Positions 25,101 through 35,356 of a stretch of DNA of 64,000 nucleotides are shown one piece after another. Every line of letters begins with the position of its first letter. Position 1 is the stretch's first letter. The DNA is from an uncultured Polaribacter sp. GTDB taxonomy: Bacteria; Bacteroidota; Bacteroidia; Flavobacteriales; Flavobacteriaceae. Below the pieces are notes generated by a model. The model was not told where the DNA came from. It was given only the letters and a program-made list of their open reading frames with translations, and did no database searches. Made by a program: the position numbers and the translations under genes. Location of the stretch: NCBI RefSeq assembly GCF_947497125.1, contig NZ_CANMFI010000002.1, forward strand, positions 1 through 64,000, given 5' to 3'.

Positions 25101-28100
25101 GGTATTTTTGATGACACTAAATGTAATGCTTCAAACTTTACATTAACAGCAAGCACTAGCGCAGAAGCTACTATAAAATGGTACGATGCTGCTACTGGCG
25201 GCACGCTGTTAAGAGAAGGAAACTCATTTACAACTCCAACTATTTCAACCAACAAAACCTATTATGCAGAAGCAAACAATTGCAATGGTTCATCTACTAG
25301 AACTGCTATATTGCTAACGGTTATAGAAACACCAACCATTACTGATGCTCCTAGTATAACAACTTGTCAGTATAGCGATGTTGTTTTAACAGCACAAGCA
25401 TCTGCAGGAAACTTAAATTGGTACAATACCGCAGTTGGTGGCACACCTAACATTGCCTATGCTTCTATTACAAATATAAATGCAACTACTACCAGATATG
25501 TTTCGGCTTCTATTAGTGTAAATGGTGTTATTTGCGAAAGCGCGAGAACTCCTGTGGTGGTAACAATGACTAATTCTCCAGTAATTACAAGTTCTATTTC
25601 AACACAAACTATTTATGGCGAAAGAAGTTTGAATTTATACATCTCAGAACCAACAGGCACAACAACAAGTTGGTATCAAGATGCCGAGGCTACCCAACTA
25701 TTATTAGCTAATAGCCGTACGTTTACAACACCAAATATTTCTCAAACAACAAATTATTATGCGGTTGCAACGGATCCTGCTACGGGTTGCCAAAGTGCAC
25801 CTAGGCAAGTAAGAATTAACTATCGTGGCCCAATTTTTAATGCATTGGCAAATACATTTGCAATTACAGATCAAGAAAATGTACCAATAAAAGCAACAGG
25901 GTTAGCTAGCTTTTCTAAATATGATTGGGAAAGATCTGATGATAACGGTGCTACTTGGACAACAATTTCGAGTAGTAATGCAAATTCATTAGATGCAGAT
26001 ATTACCTACACTGGCTATACAGGTACTTCAGGAAATAGTAGTACCTTATTTATTTCTAAAGCAGCTAAAAAATTACACGGATTTCAATACCGTCTTAAAC
26101 TTACCGGAACTTCTTCTGGTCACACCATCATTACAAATAGTTCTAGCATTACAATAGCTGATGTTTACGGAGCTTGTGATACCGGTGCTGTTAGTGTAGA
26201 TAACTATACTGCAACAATATTTCCTACAGGTGGTGGATCTAGTAACACGTATGTTGCAGATAAAACTCAAGTATCAGATAAAAATACAACAACTGGTTTT
26301 ACTGCAGAAAACGCAAAATCATTTACTGTTAAAAGCGCATTAAAATTTGATGGAATAGATGATAATGTTATTATAGGGCAGCCAGCAGCTATACAGGCAA
26401 TAACATCAGGTATTACTGTTGAAGCCTGGGTAAAACCTTCCTCTTTTAATAATGATTGGTTTAAATCTCCTGTTGTTGAAAAAGATGGGCAATTTGGTCT
26501 TAGATTGGGTTCAGAAATTAAAGAGGTTTGCTATCCTGGTGGTCCCCCAGATTACAGATATTGTTATGACGAAGCGATCGGAGGTACAATTGCTTTTTCT
26601 GTAATGAATGGAACTAAAAACTATAGTGTTATTACTGATGGTGGAACAGTACCTAGAAATCAATGGACACATATTGCGGGTACTTATGATGCAACCACCC
26701 AAAAGGTAATTGTCTACGTAAACGGTGTAAAAGTTGGTGAAGCAACAAATAACCAAGGTTTTACAACTTTAGGAACAGGTGGGAATTTAATTTTAGGAAG
26801 CTCGTTTCAATCTGGCAGACGTTACAAAGGATTGATGGATGAAGTTCGTATTTGGAATTATGTAAAATCAGAAGCAGCTATTGCAGCTTCAATGTCTAGC
26901 AATGTAATTGGAGAAACTGGTTTGGTTGCTAACTATAAATTTATGGAAGGTACTGGTACTTCATTACAAGATATGAGTGGTAATGATGCAAATGGGACTT
27001 TAAATAATTTTGAATTTTCAGGAAACTCTAACTGGTCTGATGACTCTGAAATAGATGACACTAAAAATGTTGCAGATATAGTTGCAGACTTTGGGGCTTC
27101 TAAAACAATAAATGGTGTTAGATTGGTTAATTTTTCAAACTCATCTTCTAGTTTTACAGGTGGTTATATAGAATCTAGTTTAGATGGTACCACTTGGGTT
27201 CGTCAAATTAGTGCTATCCCAGAATTACCTGTAAATGGGCAAACAATTGCTCTAAATGAAATTAACGCCAGGTACATTCGTTTTAGAAAAGAATCTCAAG
27301 ATTATGGTTCTTTTGGTTTGGCAGAAATAACCTTTTTAGGAGGTGGTTATGAAACAGTACCCTATATAAGAAAAGCATTGCCAACAGAAAAGTACATACT
27401 TTCTGGTACAGATTTAAATCTTTCTAGTGTTGCAAATGCTATTGTAGATGAATCTATTACAAGTTATCAATGGAGTAAAAGTACCCAGCCAACAGATGGC
27501 ACTTTTACTAACATAACAGACAGTGGCGCTATTTCTGGAGCTACTACTAAGAATTTAATAATTACAAATTATACGAACGGTACACCAACATACTATCGTT
27601 TAACAGCAACTCAATCTAATGGTTGTGTTGTAAGTACACAAGTATTAGTTAACTTAGAAACAACACCATACTACCCTATTACAGCAAAGGTTAACGAGTT
27701 AGAAACCTTGGCTTCTTGGACGGTTAACGAAAATGGTACTGCAGGTTCTGTACCTACTGCATTTGCAGAAGGTAAGTTTTTTATTTTAAAAAATAGTGCA
27801 TCAAATTATACTATTACTGAAGACTGGGCCAACGAAGGAACATTAAAATTAAATAACAATTCATTAATTTTAGGTGATAAAAATGCAACTATAAATGCCA
27901 TACAAGATTATGGCTCTGATGCCTATGTAAAAACAACAGGTACCGGATACTTAAAATCTTTGGTAGGTAACTCAGCTAAAATTTTTCCTGTCGGAACAGC
28001 TACTTCATACGCTCCTGTTACCATTACTAACAATTTAGGCACAGAGGAAGTATTTTCTGTTGCCGTTGCGGAGGATGTTTCAAACCCTGGTTCTGGTGTA

Positions 28101-31100
28101 ACAGATTACTTAAAGAAAACTTGGAAAATTCAAAAAGAAAACAGCATAACCTCTGGAGGAAAAAATTTAGAGATTACTTTTGAGTGGGATGAAGCTTCGG
28201 TTATTGGTTCTTTAGTAGAACCAATGATTTTTTGGTCTAGTAGTGCAACTACTTCTAACTGGTCTACGTTATCTACATCTTATTATTCAAGTTTAGAGGT
28301 AGATGGCAATTCTATAACTATAAAAGGATTTAAAGGTGTTTTAAAAAATCAAGCAAGGTATTTTATCATTAAAAACGCGGCACCAAGTATTACAAGTTTT
28401 ACCCCTACAAATGCGGGAACTGATATGGAAGTTGTTATTACAGGAACAGGTTTTACAGGAGCTACCAAAGTAACTCTTGCAAACACAGAAGCAAGTTCTT
28501 TTACTGTTGACAGTGCTACGCAAATTACAGCTATTGTTGCTAATGGTAGCGGAAACGGTACGGTTGAAGTTGTAACACCTGGAGGTAGCGCTACTCGTTA
28601 CAGGTTTTACTATAAATCAGCACCAGAAATTACGTCTTTTTCTCCGTATAAGACAGAGATTGGCAATTCTATAACCATTAACGGTTCTAATTTTACAAAT
28701 GTTTCGGGTGTTAAAATTGGAGGAACAGATGTTTTAGTTTACAAAGTTAATTCTGCGTCACAGATAGTTGCGACTGTACCTGAAGGGGCTGTCTCTGGCT
28801 CTGTTGAAGTTTCTGCAGAAGGTGGAACCGCAACAAAAACTGGCTTTGAAATAGGCATGCCCTTAGCGGATTCTGCAAGTATTGTTTCTTGGTATCCGGC
28901 TAAAACGGATACATTAACCAGCGCCTACCAAGCGAGTACCTATAGAAGTGGAGCAATTTCTGATGCTATATTAACTTTTACTGGTTTAAATACCAGTTCA
29001 GAAAGTGATCGTATGACATTTTCTCCTCAAACAACAAATTCATCATCAATAAACACGTCAACAACTCCCTATATAAGCTTAAAGTTAACAAATAAGAGCT
29101 TTGTTAAATTTGATAGACTAGTTATTCAAGGGATTCACACTTCTTATAATTCAAAAGTGCAAGTTAGATGGTCTAGAGATAATTTTGAAAATTCACTAGG
29201 AGATTTAAGTCTTTATAATTTTAACTCATCTGTATCATTTACATATTATTCTAGATGGAGATATACTTCTATAGATCTTTCTTCAACTGAATTAGTACCT
29301 GCCAACGAAGAGGTTGAAATTCGTTTATATGTTTATAACAATTATTCTACATCTGCAAAAGTTTCATTTAGAACAGGGCATTCATCTATTTCAAGTAATG
29401 ATGGAACTCCCTCAGAGTTTAAAGATACAAATGATGCAATAACAATTATAGGATCTACAAAACAAGACCCTAGCCTTGCCGAAGTTTTACCTATAGAGGC
29501 ATTACTTTCTGATAGAGAAATTGCTTTTAATACGCCAGTATCAAAGAGTGATGGTGCTATTAATATAAGTCTACCTTCAGATAATGGAGTTGCTTCTTAT
29601 GAAGGTGGAACCATACAGTTTTTAGGTACAGGTACTACGTCTTTAACAATTAAGCAAGCTGAAACAGAGAACTATTTAGGCGCAACCAAAACAGTACAAG
29701 TATCAGTTAAAGATTACCCAATACTAACTGTAGCAGATAAAACAATTTATCTAGAGGACACACCTGGAGATGTTACTGTAAATTCGACCAGTAATGGAAC
29801 AATAAGCTATACCTCTTCAAACCTAAATGTAGCAACTTTATCTGGGGCAACAATTGCTACCGCTGCAAAAGGATTTACAGTTGTAAATGCTACACAAGCA
29901 GCTTCAGAAACATTTTTAGAGGCTACTGCAAAAGGTGTTTTAATTGTAAAAGACAAGAATAAACAAGAACCAGAAATAAACTGGATAGAAAGTGAACATA
30001 AAATTCTAGATGATGTTTCTTTCTTATTACCAAAACCAACAAGTAATAGTCAAGGTAATTTTACTTTTGTTTCTAGCAACCCACAGGTAGCTACTATTGA
30101 TAACAAAACCGTTTCTATTTCGGGTAACGGAATTACTATTTTAACAGCTATTCAAGAAGAAACAGACACGCATAATGCTGGAAAAACAAAAACAGTGCTT
30201 GTGGTCTCTGACCCTTACAAACAAACACCAAACTTATCTGGCTTTCAAGATATAGAGAAAGTGGTAACTGATGCCGATTTTACACTTAACACACCTAATA
30301 GTTTGAGTGATGAAGTATTTAACTACGTTATTCAAGACGAAGAAATTGCAACAATTAATGGGAATGTAATTTCACTAAAAAAGAATGGCACTACAAAAAT
30401 ATATGCCTATCAACAAGAAAGTTTCTTATATAAAGCTGCTGTTATCGAGGCTACACTTATTGTAACCCTACCTGCTAAACCGGCCTTAGAATATGAAGAT
30501 GCATTAAACCTAGAAGTTAATGAATTAATAACGAGTATTAGCCCAACAAATACAGGAGGAGCAACCAGAGATTTTTCTGTGTGGCCTCCATTGCCTCCTG
30601 GATTAACTTTAAACCAAGAAACAGGAGAAATTACAGGGACTCCAAATGTTATTAAAGATGAAGTAAGCTACAAAGTAACTGCTAAAAACTTAGGTGGTAT
30701 TTATGAAACAGATTTTAGATTATCTGTAATAGATGCTCCACCGACAAGTTTAAATTATGCGGGGCCTTACATTTATACAAATGGATCTGAAATAGCTTCA
30801 TTAAAACCAACTGTTGCCGGAGGTTCACCGGTTTCTTATACGATTTCACCTAATTTACCAGTAGGTTTAAACTTTAATGCCTTAACAGGAGAAATTTCGG
30901 GAACACCTAATGAAATAATTTCAGCTACAGCATATACTATTCATGCAATTAATTCTGGTGGTAACACAAATACAGAGGTAACCATTTCAGTGATAGATAC
31001 TGCTCCGTTAACAATGGTGTATCCTTCACCAAATGTTCTATCTAAAAACATTGCAATGCAAGCTATCTCTCCGATAACTACTGGAGGTCAAATAACTGCA

Positions 31101-34100
31101 TTTTCTGTAATTGGTACTGCACTGCCAACAGGTTTGAGTTTGAATAGCGTTACAGGAGAAATTTCGGGAACTACTTCAGAAATATTTAACCTATCAACTT
31201 TTACGATTAAAGGAGAAAATGCTTCTGGATTTGTAGAAACTACAGTTCAATTTGTTTCAAATGATTCTGCTCCATCAACAACGTATTCTACATCAGAAAC
31301 ATTTACAAAAGGGCAAGAGATTACATCAATAAACCCTTTAAATTCTGGTGGAGCGCCAACATCTTATACTATTTCGCCAGCGTTACCACAAGGACTTGTT
31401 TTTAACACAAGTACTGGTGTTATTTCTGGAACACCAACAGAATTAAGTGTACTTACAACATACACAATTACCGCAAGTAATTTTGTAGGAACAGACAGTT
31501 CTGAAATTCAATTAAAAGTAATTGATGTAGTACCAAGCAGTTTGGTATATGCTTCGCCAAATAGCCTTACAAAAGGACTTGTAATGTCTAACTTAAATCC
31601 AACTTCAGCTGGTGGTGCAATTGTTAATTACACTATTTCGCCAAGCCTTCCTGAAGGTCTTTCTATGAATTCTGATACAGGGATAATAAGCGGAACACCT
31701 GTAAACATAGAAGCTGAAAAAACATACACTGTGACCGCAGAAAATACAGGTGGTAATACCTCGACAGATTTCTTGTTACGTGTAAATGATGTTGCGCCAA
31801 GTTCTTTAACATACAATGGGGCACAAAATTTACTTAGAGGATCTTTAATGACCGCAATTAGTCCAACAGCTAACGGAGGTACTGTTGTTACATATCAAAT
31901 AAATCCGGCATTACCATTGGGTTTAAGTATAAATGCTTCTACAGGAATTATAAGCGGAACTCCAGAAGTTTTATTAAGTGAAACAACTTTTACGATAACA
32001 GCTGTAAATACCGGAGGCTCTACTAACACAACTATTACTATTAAGGTTGATAAACCACAACTACAAGTAACTGTTGCTAATAAGTCTAAGTTTTACGGTG
32101 AGTCAGACCCTGTATTTACAGTTTCATATAGTGGTTTTGTTTTAGGTGAAAATGAAAGTGTTTTAACAGGTTCTAAGATATATAGCAGAACTATTGGAGA
32201 AAATGTTGCTACATATTCTATAGATGTATCAGGTATTATAGCTTCAAATTACACAATTAATGTCATAGAAGGAGAACTAGAGATAAAGCCAACTGAATTA
32301 AAAGTGATCCCAGAAGATCTTTCTAAAGTGTTCGGAGAAAATGACCCAACATTTACTGTTAGATATGAAGGTTTTGTTTTCGGTGAGGATGAAACTGCCT
32401 TAACAACACCTGTTACAATTAACAGAGATACTGGCGAATCTGTTGGTGTTTATAAAATAAATGCAAGTAACGCAGCTTCTGTAAACTATACTATTAATTA
32501 TCTAGAAGGAAATTTTACAATACAGAGAAAAGAAATTGATTTAAGTCAATTTACAATTTCTACTTTTTCTGATGTTGATTATAGTGGTTTAGAACAAAAA
32601 CCAGTTCCAACTATTTTATATGGTACTACTAGTTTAATAAAAGACGTAGACTTTAATTTAAGTTATACTAACAACATAAATTCAGGTAGTGCGAGTGTTA
32701 AAATAGTTGGAATTCAAAATTATAAAGGAGAGATTACAAAAACTTTTGAAATAGCACCTGTAGAACTAATTGTTAAGGTTACAGATACAGAGAAAATTTT
32801 CGGAAGCTCAGATCCACAATTTAATGTTACTTATGATGGTTTTGTAAATAACGAAGATGAAACTGTCTTAGTAGGATCTTTAACATTTTCGAGAATAACA
32901 GGTGAGGCAATAGGAGAATATGCTATTACAACTTTAGGGTATTCATCAAACAATTATTCTATAATTTATCAACCAGGTATCTTAACAATATTAGATAATA
33001 TTCCTCCGATAGTTATTACCAAAAATATTACTATCTATTTAGATGACAATGGTACTGCTTCAATTGAGGCTACTGACATTGATAATGGCTCTAATGACCC
33101 TAGTGGTATTGCTACAATGGTTATTAGTAAATCAAACTTTAACTGTTCAAACATTGGAGAAAACACCGTTAGTCTTACTGTTACAGATGCCATAGGTAAT
33201 TCTGCAGAAAGTAATGCAATCGTCACTGTTACAGACCAAGTAGCACCTGTAGTAATTACTAAGAATATTACCGTTCAATTAGATGATAATGGAAGTGTAA
33301 CTATTAGCCCACAAGATATAGACGATGGTAGTTATGATGCGTGTAGTATCGATAATATGAGCATTGATATTGATACTTTTAACTGTACCAATACAGGGTT
33401 AAACACAGTAACACTAACAGTTACAGACTCTAGTGGAAATCAAGATTCTAAAACAGCTATTATTACTGTTGTAGATACTACAATACCAGTAATAAATACT
33501 AAAGATATTACTATAAATTTAGATATTAATGGTACCGCTAGCATAACAGCAGCCGATATAAATAATGGTTCTTTTGATAATTGCGAAATTGACACCTACG
33601 AGTTAGATACGCTAAGTTTTAATTGTACAAATGTTGGAGAAAATACTGTGAACTTAATAGTAACAGATATTTACGGAAATCAAACTTCTAAAGCTGCCAT
33701 AGTAACTGTTAAAGATGTAATTGCACCAACTGCTAATTGTGTGAGTCCGTTTAGTATTCAACTAGATGATACTGGCTACGCAACTATTACAGCAAATCAA
33801 ATTAACAATGGTAGTTCAGATAATTGTGCTATTACTGAAGTTAGTATTGACAAAACCTCTTTTGACTGCTCTAATATTGGTGATAATACTGTTACATTAA
33901 CTATTAAAGACGCAAATAACAATGTAAGTAGTTGTAGTACAACTGTTACTGTTACAGACCAAGTAGCACCTATAGTAATTACTAAGAATATTACCGTTCA
34001 ATTAGATGATAATGGAAGTGTAACTATTAGCCCACAAGATATAGACGATGGTAGTTATGATGCATGTAGTATCGATAATATGAGCATTGATATTGATACT

Positions 34101-35348
34101 TTTAACTGTACCAATACAGGGTTAAATACAGTAACACTAACAGTTACAGACTCTAGTGGAAATCAAGATTCTAAAACAGCTATTATTACTGTTATAGATA
34201 CTACAATACCAGTAATAAATACTAAAGATATTACTATAAATTTAGACATTAATGGTACCGCTAGCATAACAGCAGCCGATATAAATAATGGTTCTTTTGA
34301 TAATTGCGAAATTGACACCTACGAGTTAGATACGCTAAGTTTTAATTGTACTAATGTTGGAGAAAACACTGTAAATTTAACAGTAACAGATATTTACGGA
34401 AATCAAACTTCTAAAGCTGCCATAGTAACTGTTAAAGATGTAATTGCACCAACTGCTAATTGTGTGAGTCCGTTTAGCATTCAAGTAGATGATACTGGCT
34501 ACGCAACTATTACTGCAAATCAAATTAACAATGGTAGTTCAGATAATTGTGCTATTACTGAAGTTAGTATTGACAAAACCTCTTTTGACTGCTCTAATAT
34601 TGGTGACAATACTGTTACATTAACTATTAAAGATGCAAATAACAATGTAAGCAGCTGTAGTACAACCGTTACCGTTACAGACCAAGTAGCACCTGTAGTA
34701 ATTACTAAGAATATTACTGTTCAATTAGATGATAATGGAAATGCAACTATTAGCCCACAAGATATAGACGATGGTAGTTATGATGCATGTAGTATCGATA
34801 ACATGAGCATTGATATTGATACTTTTAATTGCCCTAATTTACAGAATTCTATTCAAGTTACCCTAACAGTTAAAGATACTTCAGGCAATTTAGCTTCAGA
34901 GATTGCTTTTGTCAATTTTACTGCTTCAGATTATGACAATGATGGTATTGCAGATTTTTGTGATATAGATATTGATGGTGATGGTATTAATAACACAAAT
35001 GACAATTGCCCATTAATTCCTAATATAGATCAAGCTGACTTAGACAGAAATGGAATTGGAGATGTATGTGATAATGCAGACTTAAATATTCCTAAAGGAT
35101 TTTCTCCTAACGGCGATGGTGTTAATGATGAATTTATTATAAATGGTTTGCATAATTACACCAATAACAGTCTTAAAGTATTTAACAGATTTGGAAGTAT
35201 TGTTTACGAATCTAAAGACTATCAGAATTATTGGGATGGTATGTCCTCTAGAAAAAACATAAAGCTACCAGCGGCTTCATACTTCTATGTATTAAGTATA
35301 AATGGTGGAAATAGAATTATTAAAGGATGGGTTTACATCAATTATTAA
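22155..35348 (+). CDS. giant T9SS type B multidomain adhesin-like protein (4397 aa)
   Basis: Residues 1-21 are a signal peptide (...FFSVQLNAQ). Recognisable modules in order are: IPT/TIG (~306-385); FG-GAP/VCBS repeats (~409-790, VDVDLDGKVDVLS); Ig-like CHU-type repeats (~795-1250, with paired Cys); LamG/concanavalin-like (~1394-1610, KFDGIDDNVII, TVEAWVKPSSF); F5/8 type C-like (~1633-1728); two IPT/TIG (~2075-2235); putative-Ig (He_PIG) repeats, about six or seven (~2794-3296, LPxGLxxNxxTGxISGTP); three MBG-type repeats (~3299-3610); HYR-like repeats (~3616-4255, ITKNITVQLDDNG); thrombospondin type 3 (~4259-4306, DYDNDGIADFCDIDIDGDG); type B sorting domain (~4309-4397, FSPNGDGVNDEFIINGL, VFNRFG, WDG). 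The architecture and the SprF-like gene 8 nt downstream resemble the SprB/SprF pair of gliding flavobacteria. A gliding or attachment adhesin is likely but not proven. Confidence 0.9.
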   Translation: MKNKKLHLLILFIFFSVQLNAQEYLINPTTDGGFEDNHGWTIVNAADAENKWVIGDAEKSSGASGAFVSDNLITQNITSPQSQNRVIYLYKDVLVPNNASSISLSFKFKNESNTTSPPRVFFSETAHFPFNFQNNMLFNDYATLTTVLANKSNWESYTNSEPLVQDRVVTYNSKVLKPGKSYRIIFEWKAIDQGSYTQTSPITTLPKNGRIVSNSETYTPGTTNTHTLEYDEDGTNYEIVWSIEGGSIIQSGQGTKTMTSFAPLGTTGTQTTSLNFAIPTPTFQFNGTNGGLFALDEVALTYIPVPEITSLSATSGAVNTSIIINGKYFDEDPAKNAVYLKGVKCNIVVATKNTLTVKVPTHASVGYFSVTNLTSNLTTVSNQKFTPTTPSLQEAVYESYKYTNNAFENPVSFSSGFSSSLDQKINLVDVDLDGKVDVLSYGSDGVPRVLKNNATAGKVNTTTFESVAAFSGISPTYSPNSSRQTLFGDFNNDGIQDFAVSNNVNDGGFVTPNTLSGTSASLGQSVSLLTQENTYKVNAAFLPLDINKDGKIDIFGLSSNQGQVKPYFSKNNTTANNFSFSTALFYNTFDFTSAYGGDYGDFNGNGLKDVAYGSGNFVILLENKTEIGSPNEKDFNFLRKQILPTSDNGIAYNVKLFDIDNDGFLDIIATNNAANKIHIWKNTGADFKTAQRIDITLPEHQNSVGLAIGDLNGDGKADLIVSSYVNGVGSEISYLENTSTNAVTFKTAVLIHKGSNTYQQIELVDIDGDQKPDILAVDATNQKLEVLRNRVLESGSISGSQTICNGDNASEISSEKAGTVLSGNIIYSWEKSTNSETSGYTVITGESELNLTPSSISETTYFRRGIASSDTPTAIYYTIPVKITVEELPTIVNAADVTICGTGSVPLVAETSIGNTSFVNWYTTETSGEPIGRTASDEVFNTPEITENTTFYAEAESANGCVSTSRKAVIAAVNTAIPTVTFGIFDDTKCNASNFTLTASTSAEATIKWYDAATGGTLLREGNSFTTPTISTNKTYYAEANNCNGSSTRTAILLTVIETPTITDAPSITTCQYSDVVLTAQASAGNLNWYNTAVGGTPNIAYASITNINATTTRYVSASISVNGVICESARTPVVVTMTNSPVITSSISTQTIYGERSLNLYISEPTGTTTSWYQDAEATQLLLANSRTFTTPNISQTTNYYAVATDPATGCQSAPRQVRINYRGPIFNALANTFAITDQENVPIKATGLASFSKYDWERSDDNGATWTTISSSNANSLDADITYTGYTGTSGNSSTLFISKAAKKLHGFQYRLKLTGTSSGHTIITNSSSITIADVYGACDTGAVSVDNYTATIFPTGGGSSNTYVADKTQVSDKNTTTGFTAENAKSFTVKSALKFDGIDDNVIIGQPAAIQAITSGITVEAWVKPSSFNNDWFKSPVVEKDGQFGLRLGSEIKEVCYPGGPPDYRYCYDEAIGGTIAFSVMNGTKNYSVITDGGTVPRNQWTHIAGTYDATTQKVIVYVNGVKVGEATNNQGFTTLGTGGNLILGSSFQSGRRYKGLMDEVRIWNYVKSEAAIAASMSSNVIGETGLVANYKFMEGTGTSLQDMSGNDANGTLNNFEFSGNSNWSDDSEIDDTKNVADIVADFGASKTINGVRLVNFSNSSSSFTGGYIESSLDGTTWVRQISAIPELPVNGQTIALNEINARYIRFRKESQDYGSFGLAEITFLGGGYETVPYIRKALPTEKYILSGTDLNLSSVANAIVDESITSYQWSKSTQPTDGTFTNITDSGAISGATTKNLIITNYTNGTPTYYRLTATQSNGCVVSTQVLVNLETTPYYPITAKVNELETLASWTVNENGTAGSVPTAFAEGKFFILKNSASNYTITEDWANEGTLKLNNNSLILGDKNATINAIQDYGSDAYVKTTGTGYLKSLVGNSAKIFPVGTATSYAPVTITNNLGTEEVFSVAVAEDVSNPGSGVTDYLKKTWKIQKENSITSGGKNLEITFEWDEASVIGSLVEPMIFWSSSATTSNWSTLSTSYYSSLEVDGNSITIKGFKGVLKNQARYFIIKNAAPSITSFTPTNAGTDMEVVITGTGFTGATKVTLANTEASSFTVDSATQITAIVANGSGNGTVEVVTPGGSATRYRFYYKSAPEITSFSPYKTEIGNSITINGSNFTNVSGVKIGGTDVLVYKVNSASQIVATVPEGAVSGSVEVSAEGGTATKTGFEIGMPLADSASIVSWYPAKTDTLTSAYQASTYRSGAISDAILTFTGLNTSSESDRMTFSPQTTNSSSINTSTTPYISLKLTNKSFVKFDRLVIQGIHTSYNSKVQVRWSRDNFENSLGDLSLYNFNSSVSFTYYSRWRYTSIDLSSTELVPANEEVEIRLYVYNNYSTSAKVSFRTGHSSISSNDGTPSEFKDTNDAITIIGSTKQDPSLAEVLPIEALLSDREIAFNTPVSKSDGAINISLPSDNGVASYEGGTIQFLGTGTTSLTIKQAETENYLGATKTVQVSVKDYPILTVADKTIYLEDTPGDVTVNSTSNGTISYTSSNLNVATLSGATIATAAKGFTVVNATQAASETFLEATAKGVLIVKDKNKQEPEINWIESEHKILDDVSFLLPKPTSNSQGNFTFVSSNPQVATIDNKTVSISGNGITILTAIQEETDTHNAGKTKTVLVVSDPYKQTPNLSGFQDIEKVVTDADFTLNTPNSLSDEVFNYVIQDEEIATINGNVISLKKNGTTKIYAYQQESFLYKAAVIEATLIVTLPAKPALEYEDALNLEVNELITSISPTNTGGATRDFSVWPPLPPGLTLNQETGEITGTPNVIKDEVSYKVTAKNLGGIYETDFRLSVIDAPPTSLNYAGPYIYTNGSEIASLKPTVAGGSPVSYTISPNLPVGLNFNALTGEISGTPNEIISATAYTIHAINSGGNTNTEVTISVIDTAPLTMVYPSPNVLSKNIAMQAISPITTGGQITAFSVIGTALPTGLSLNSVTGEISGTTSEIFNLSTFTIKGENASGFVETTVQFVSNDSAPSTTYSTSETFTKGQEITSINPLNSGGAPTSYTISPALPQGLVFNTSTGVISGTPTELSVLTTYTITASNFVGTDSSEIQLKVIDVVPSSLVYASPNSLTKGLVMSNLNPTSAGGAIVNYTISPSLPEGLSMNSDTGIISGTPVNIEAEKTYTVTAENTGGNTSTDFLLRVNDVAPSSLTYNGAQNLLRGSLMTAISPTANGGTVVTYQINPALPLGLSINASTGIISGTPEVLLSETTFTITAVNTGGSTNTTITIKVDKPQLQVTVANKSKFYGESDPVFTVSYSGFVLGENESVLTGSKIYSRTIGENVATYSIDVSGIIASNYTINVIEGELEIKPTELKVIPEDLSKVFGENDPTFTVRYEGFVFGEDETALTTPVTINRDTGESVGVYKINASNAASVNYTINYLEGNFTIQRKEIDLSQFTISTFSDVDYSGLEQKPVPTILYGTTSLIKDVDFNLSYTNNINSGSASVKIVGIQNYKGEITKTFEIAPVELIVKVTDTEKIFGSSDPQFNVTYDGFVNNEDETVLVGSLTFSRITGEAIGEYAITTLGYSSNNYSIIYQPGILTILDNIPPIVITKNITIYLDDNGTASIEATDIDNGSNDPSGIATMVISKSNFNCSNIGENTVSLTVTDAIGNSAESNAIVTVTDQVAPVVITKNITVQLDDNGSVTISPQDIDDGSYDACSIDNMSIDIDTFNCTNTGLNTVTLTVTDSSGNQDSKTAIITVVDTTIPVINTKDITINLDINGTASITAADINNGSFDNCEIDTYELDTLSFNCTNVGENTVNLIVTDIYGNQTSKAAIVTVKDVIAPTANCVSPFSIQLDDTGYATITANQINNGSSDNCAITEVSIDKTSFDCSNIGDNTVTLTIKDANNNVSSCSTTVTVTDQVAPIVITKNITVQLDDNGSVTISPQDIDDGSYDACSIDNMSIDIDTFNCTNTGLNTVTLTVTDSSGNQDSKTAIITVIDTTIPVINTKDITINLDINGTASITAADINNGSFDNCEIDTYELDTLSFNCTNVGENTVNLTVTDIYGNQTSKAAIVTVKDVIAPTANCVSPFSIQVDDTGYATITANQINNGSSDNCAITEVSIDKTSFDCSNIGDNTVTLTIKDANNNVSSCSTTVTVTDQVAPVVITKNITVQLDDNGNATISPQDIDDGSYDACSIDNMSIDIDTFNCPNLQNSIQVTLTVKDTSGNLASEIAFVNFTASDYDNDGIADFCDIDIDGDGINNTNDNCPLIPNIDQADLDRNGIGDVCDNADLNIPKGFSPNGDGVNDEFIINGLHNYTNNSLKVFNRFGSIVYESKDYQNYWDGMSSRKNIKLPAASYFYVLSINGGNRIIKGWVYINY
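33228..34835 (+). repeat. 723-bp tandem in-frame duplication, about 2.2 copies
   Basis: Copies begin with GTTACAGACCAAGTAGCACC at 33228, 33951 and 34674, an exact 723-bp (241-codon) period. Each full copy spans three HYR-like modules, and the third stops after its first module at ~34835. Copies differ only at scattered positions, many of them silent, so the duplication is recent and copy number probably varies between strains. Confidence 0.95.
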
Positions 35349-35356
35349 AAAATAAT

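Noticed and set aside
35327..35356. Upstream start for the PorP/SprF gene
   Set aside because: It would overlap the end of the giant gene and place ten non-signal residues before a perfect signal peptide at 35357.
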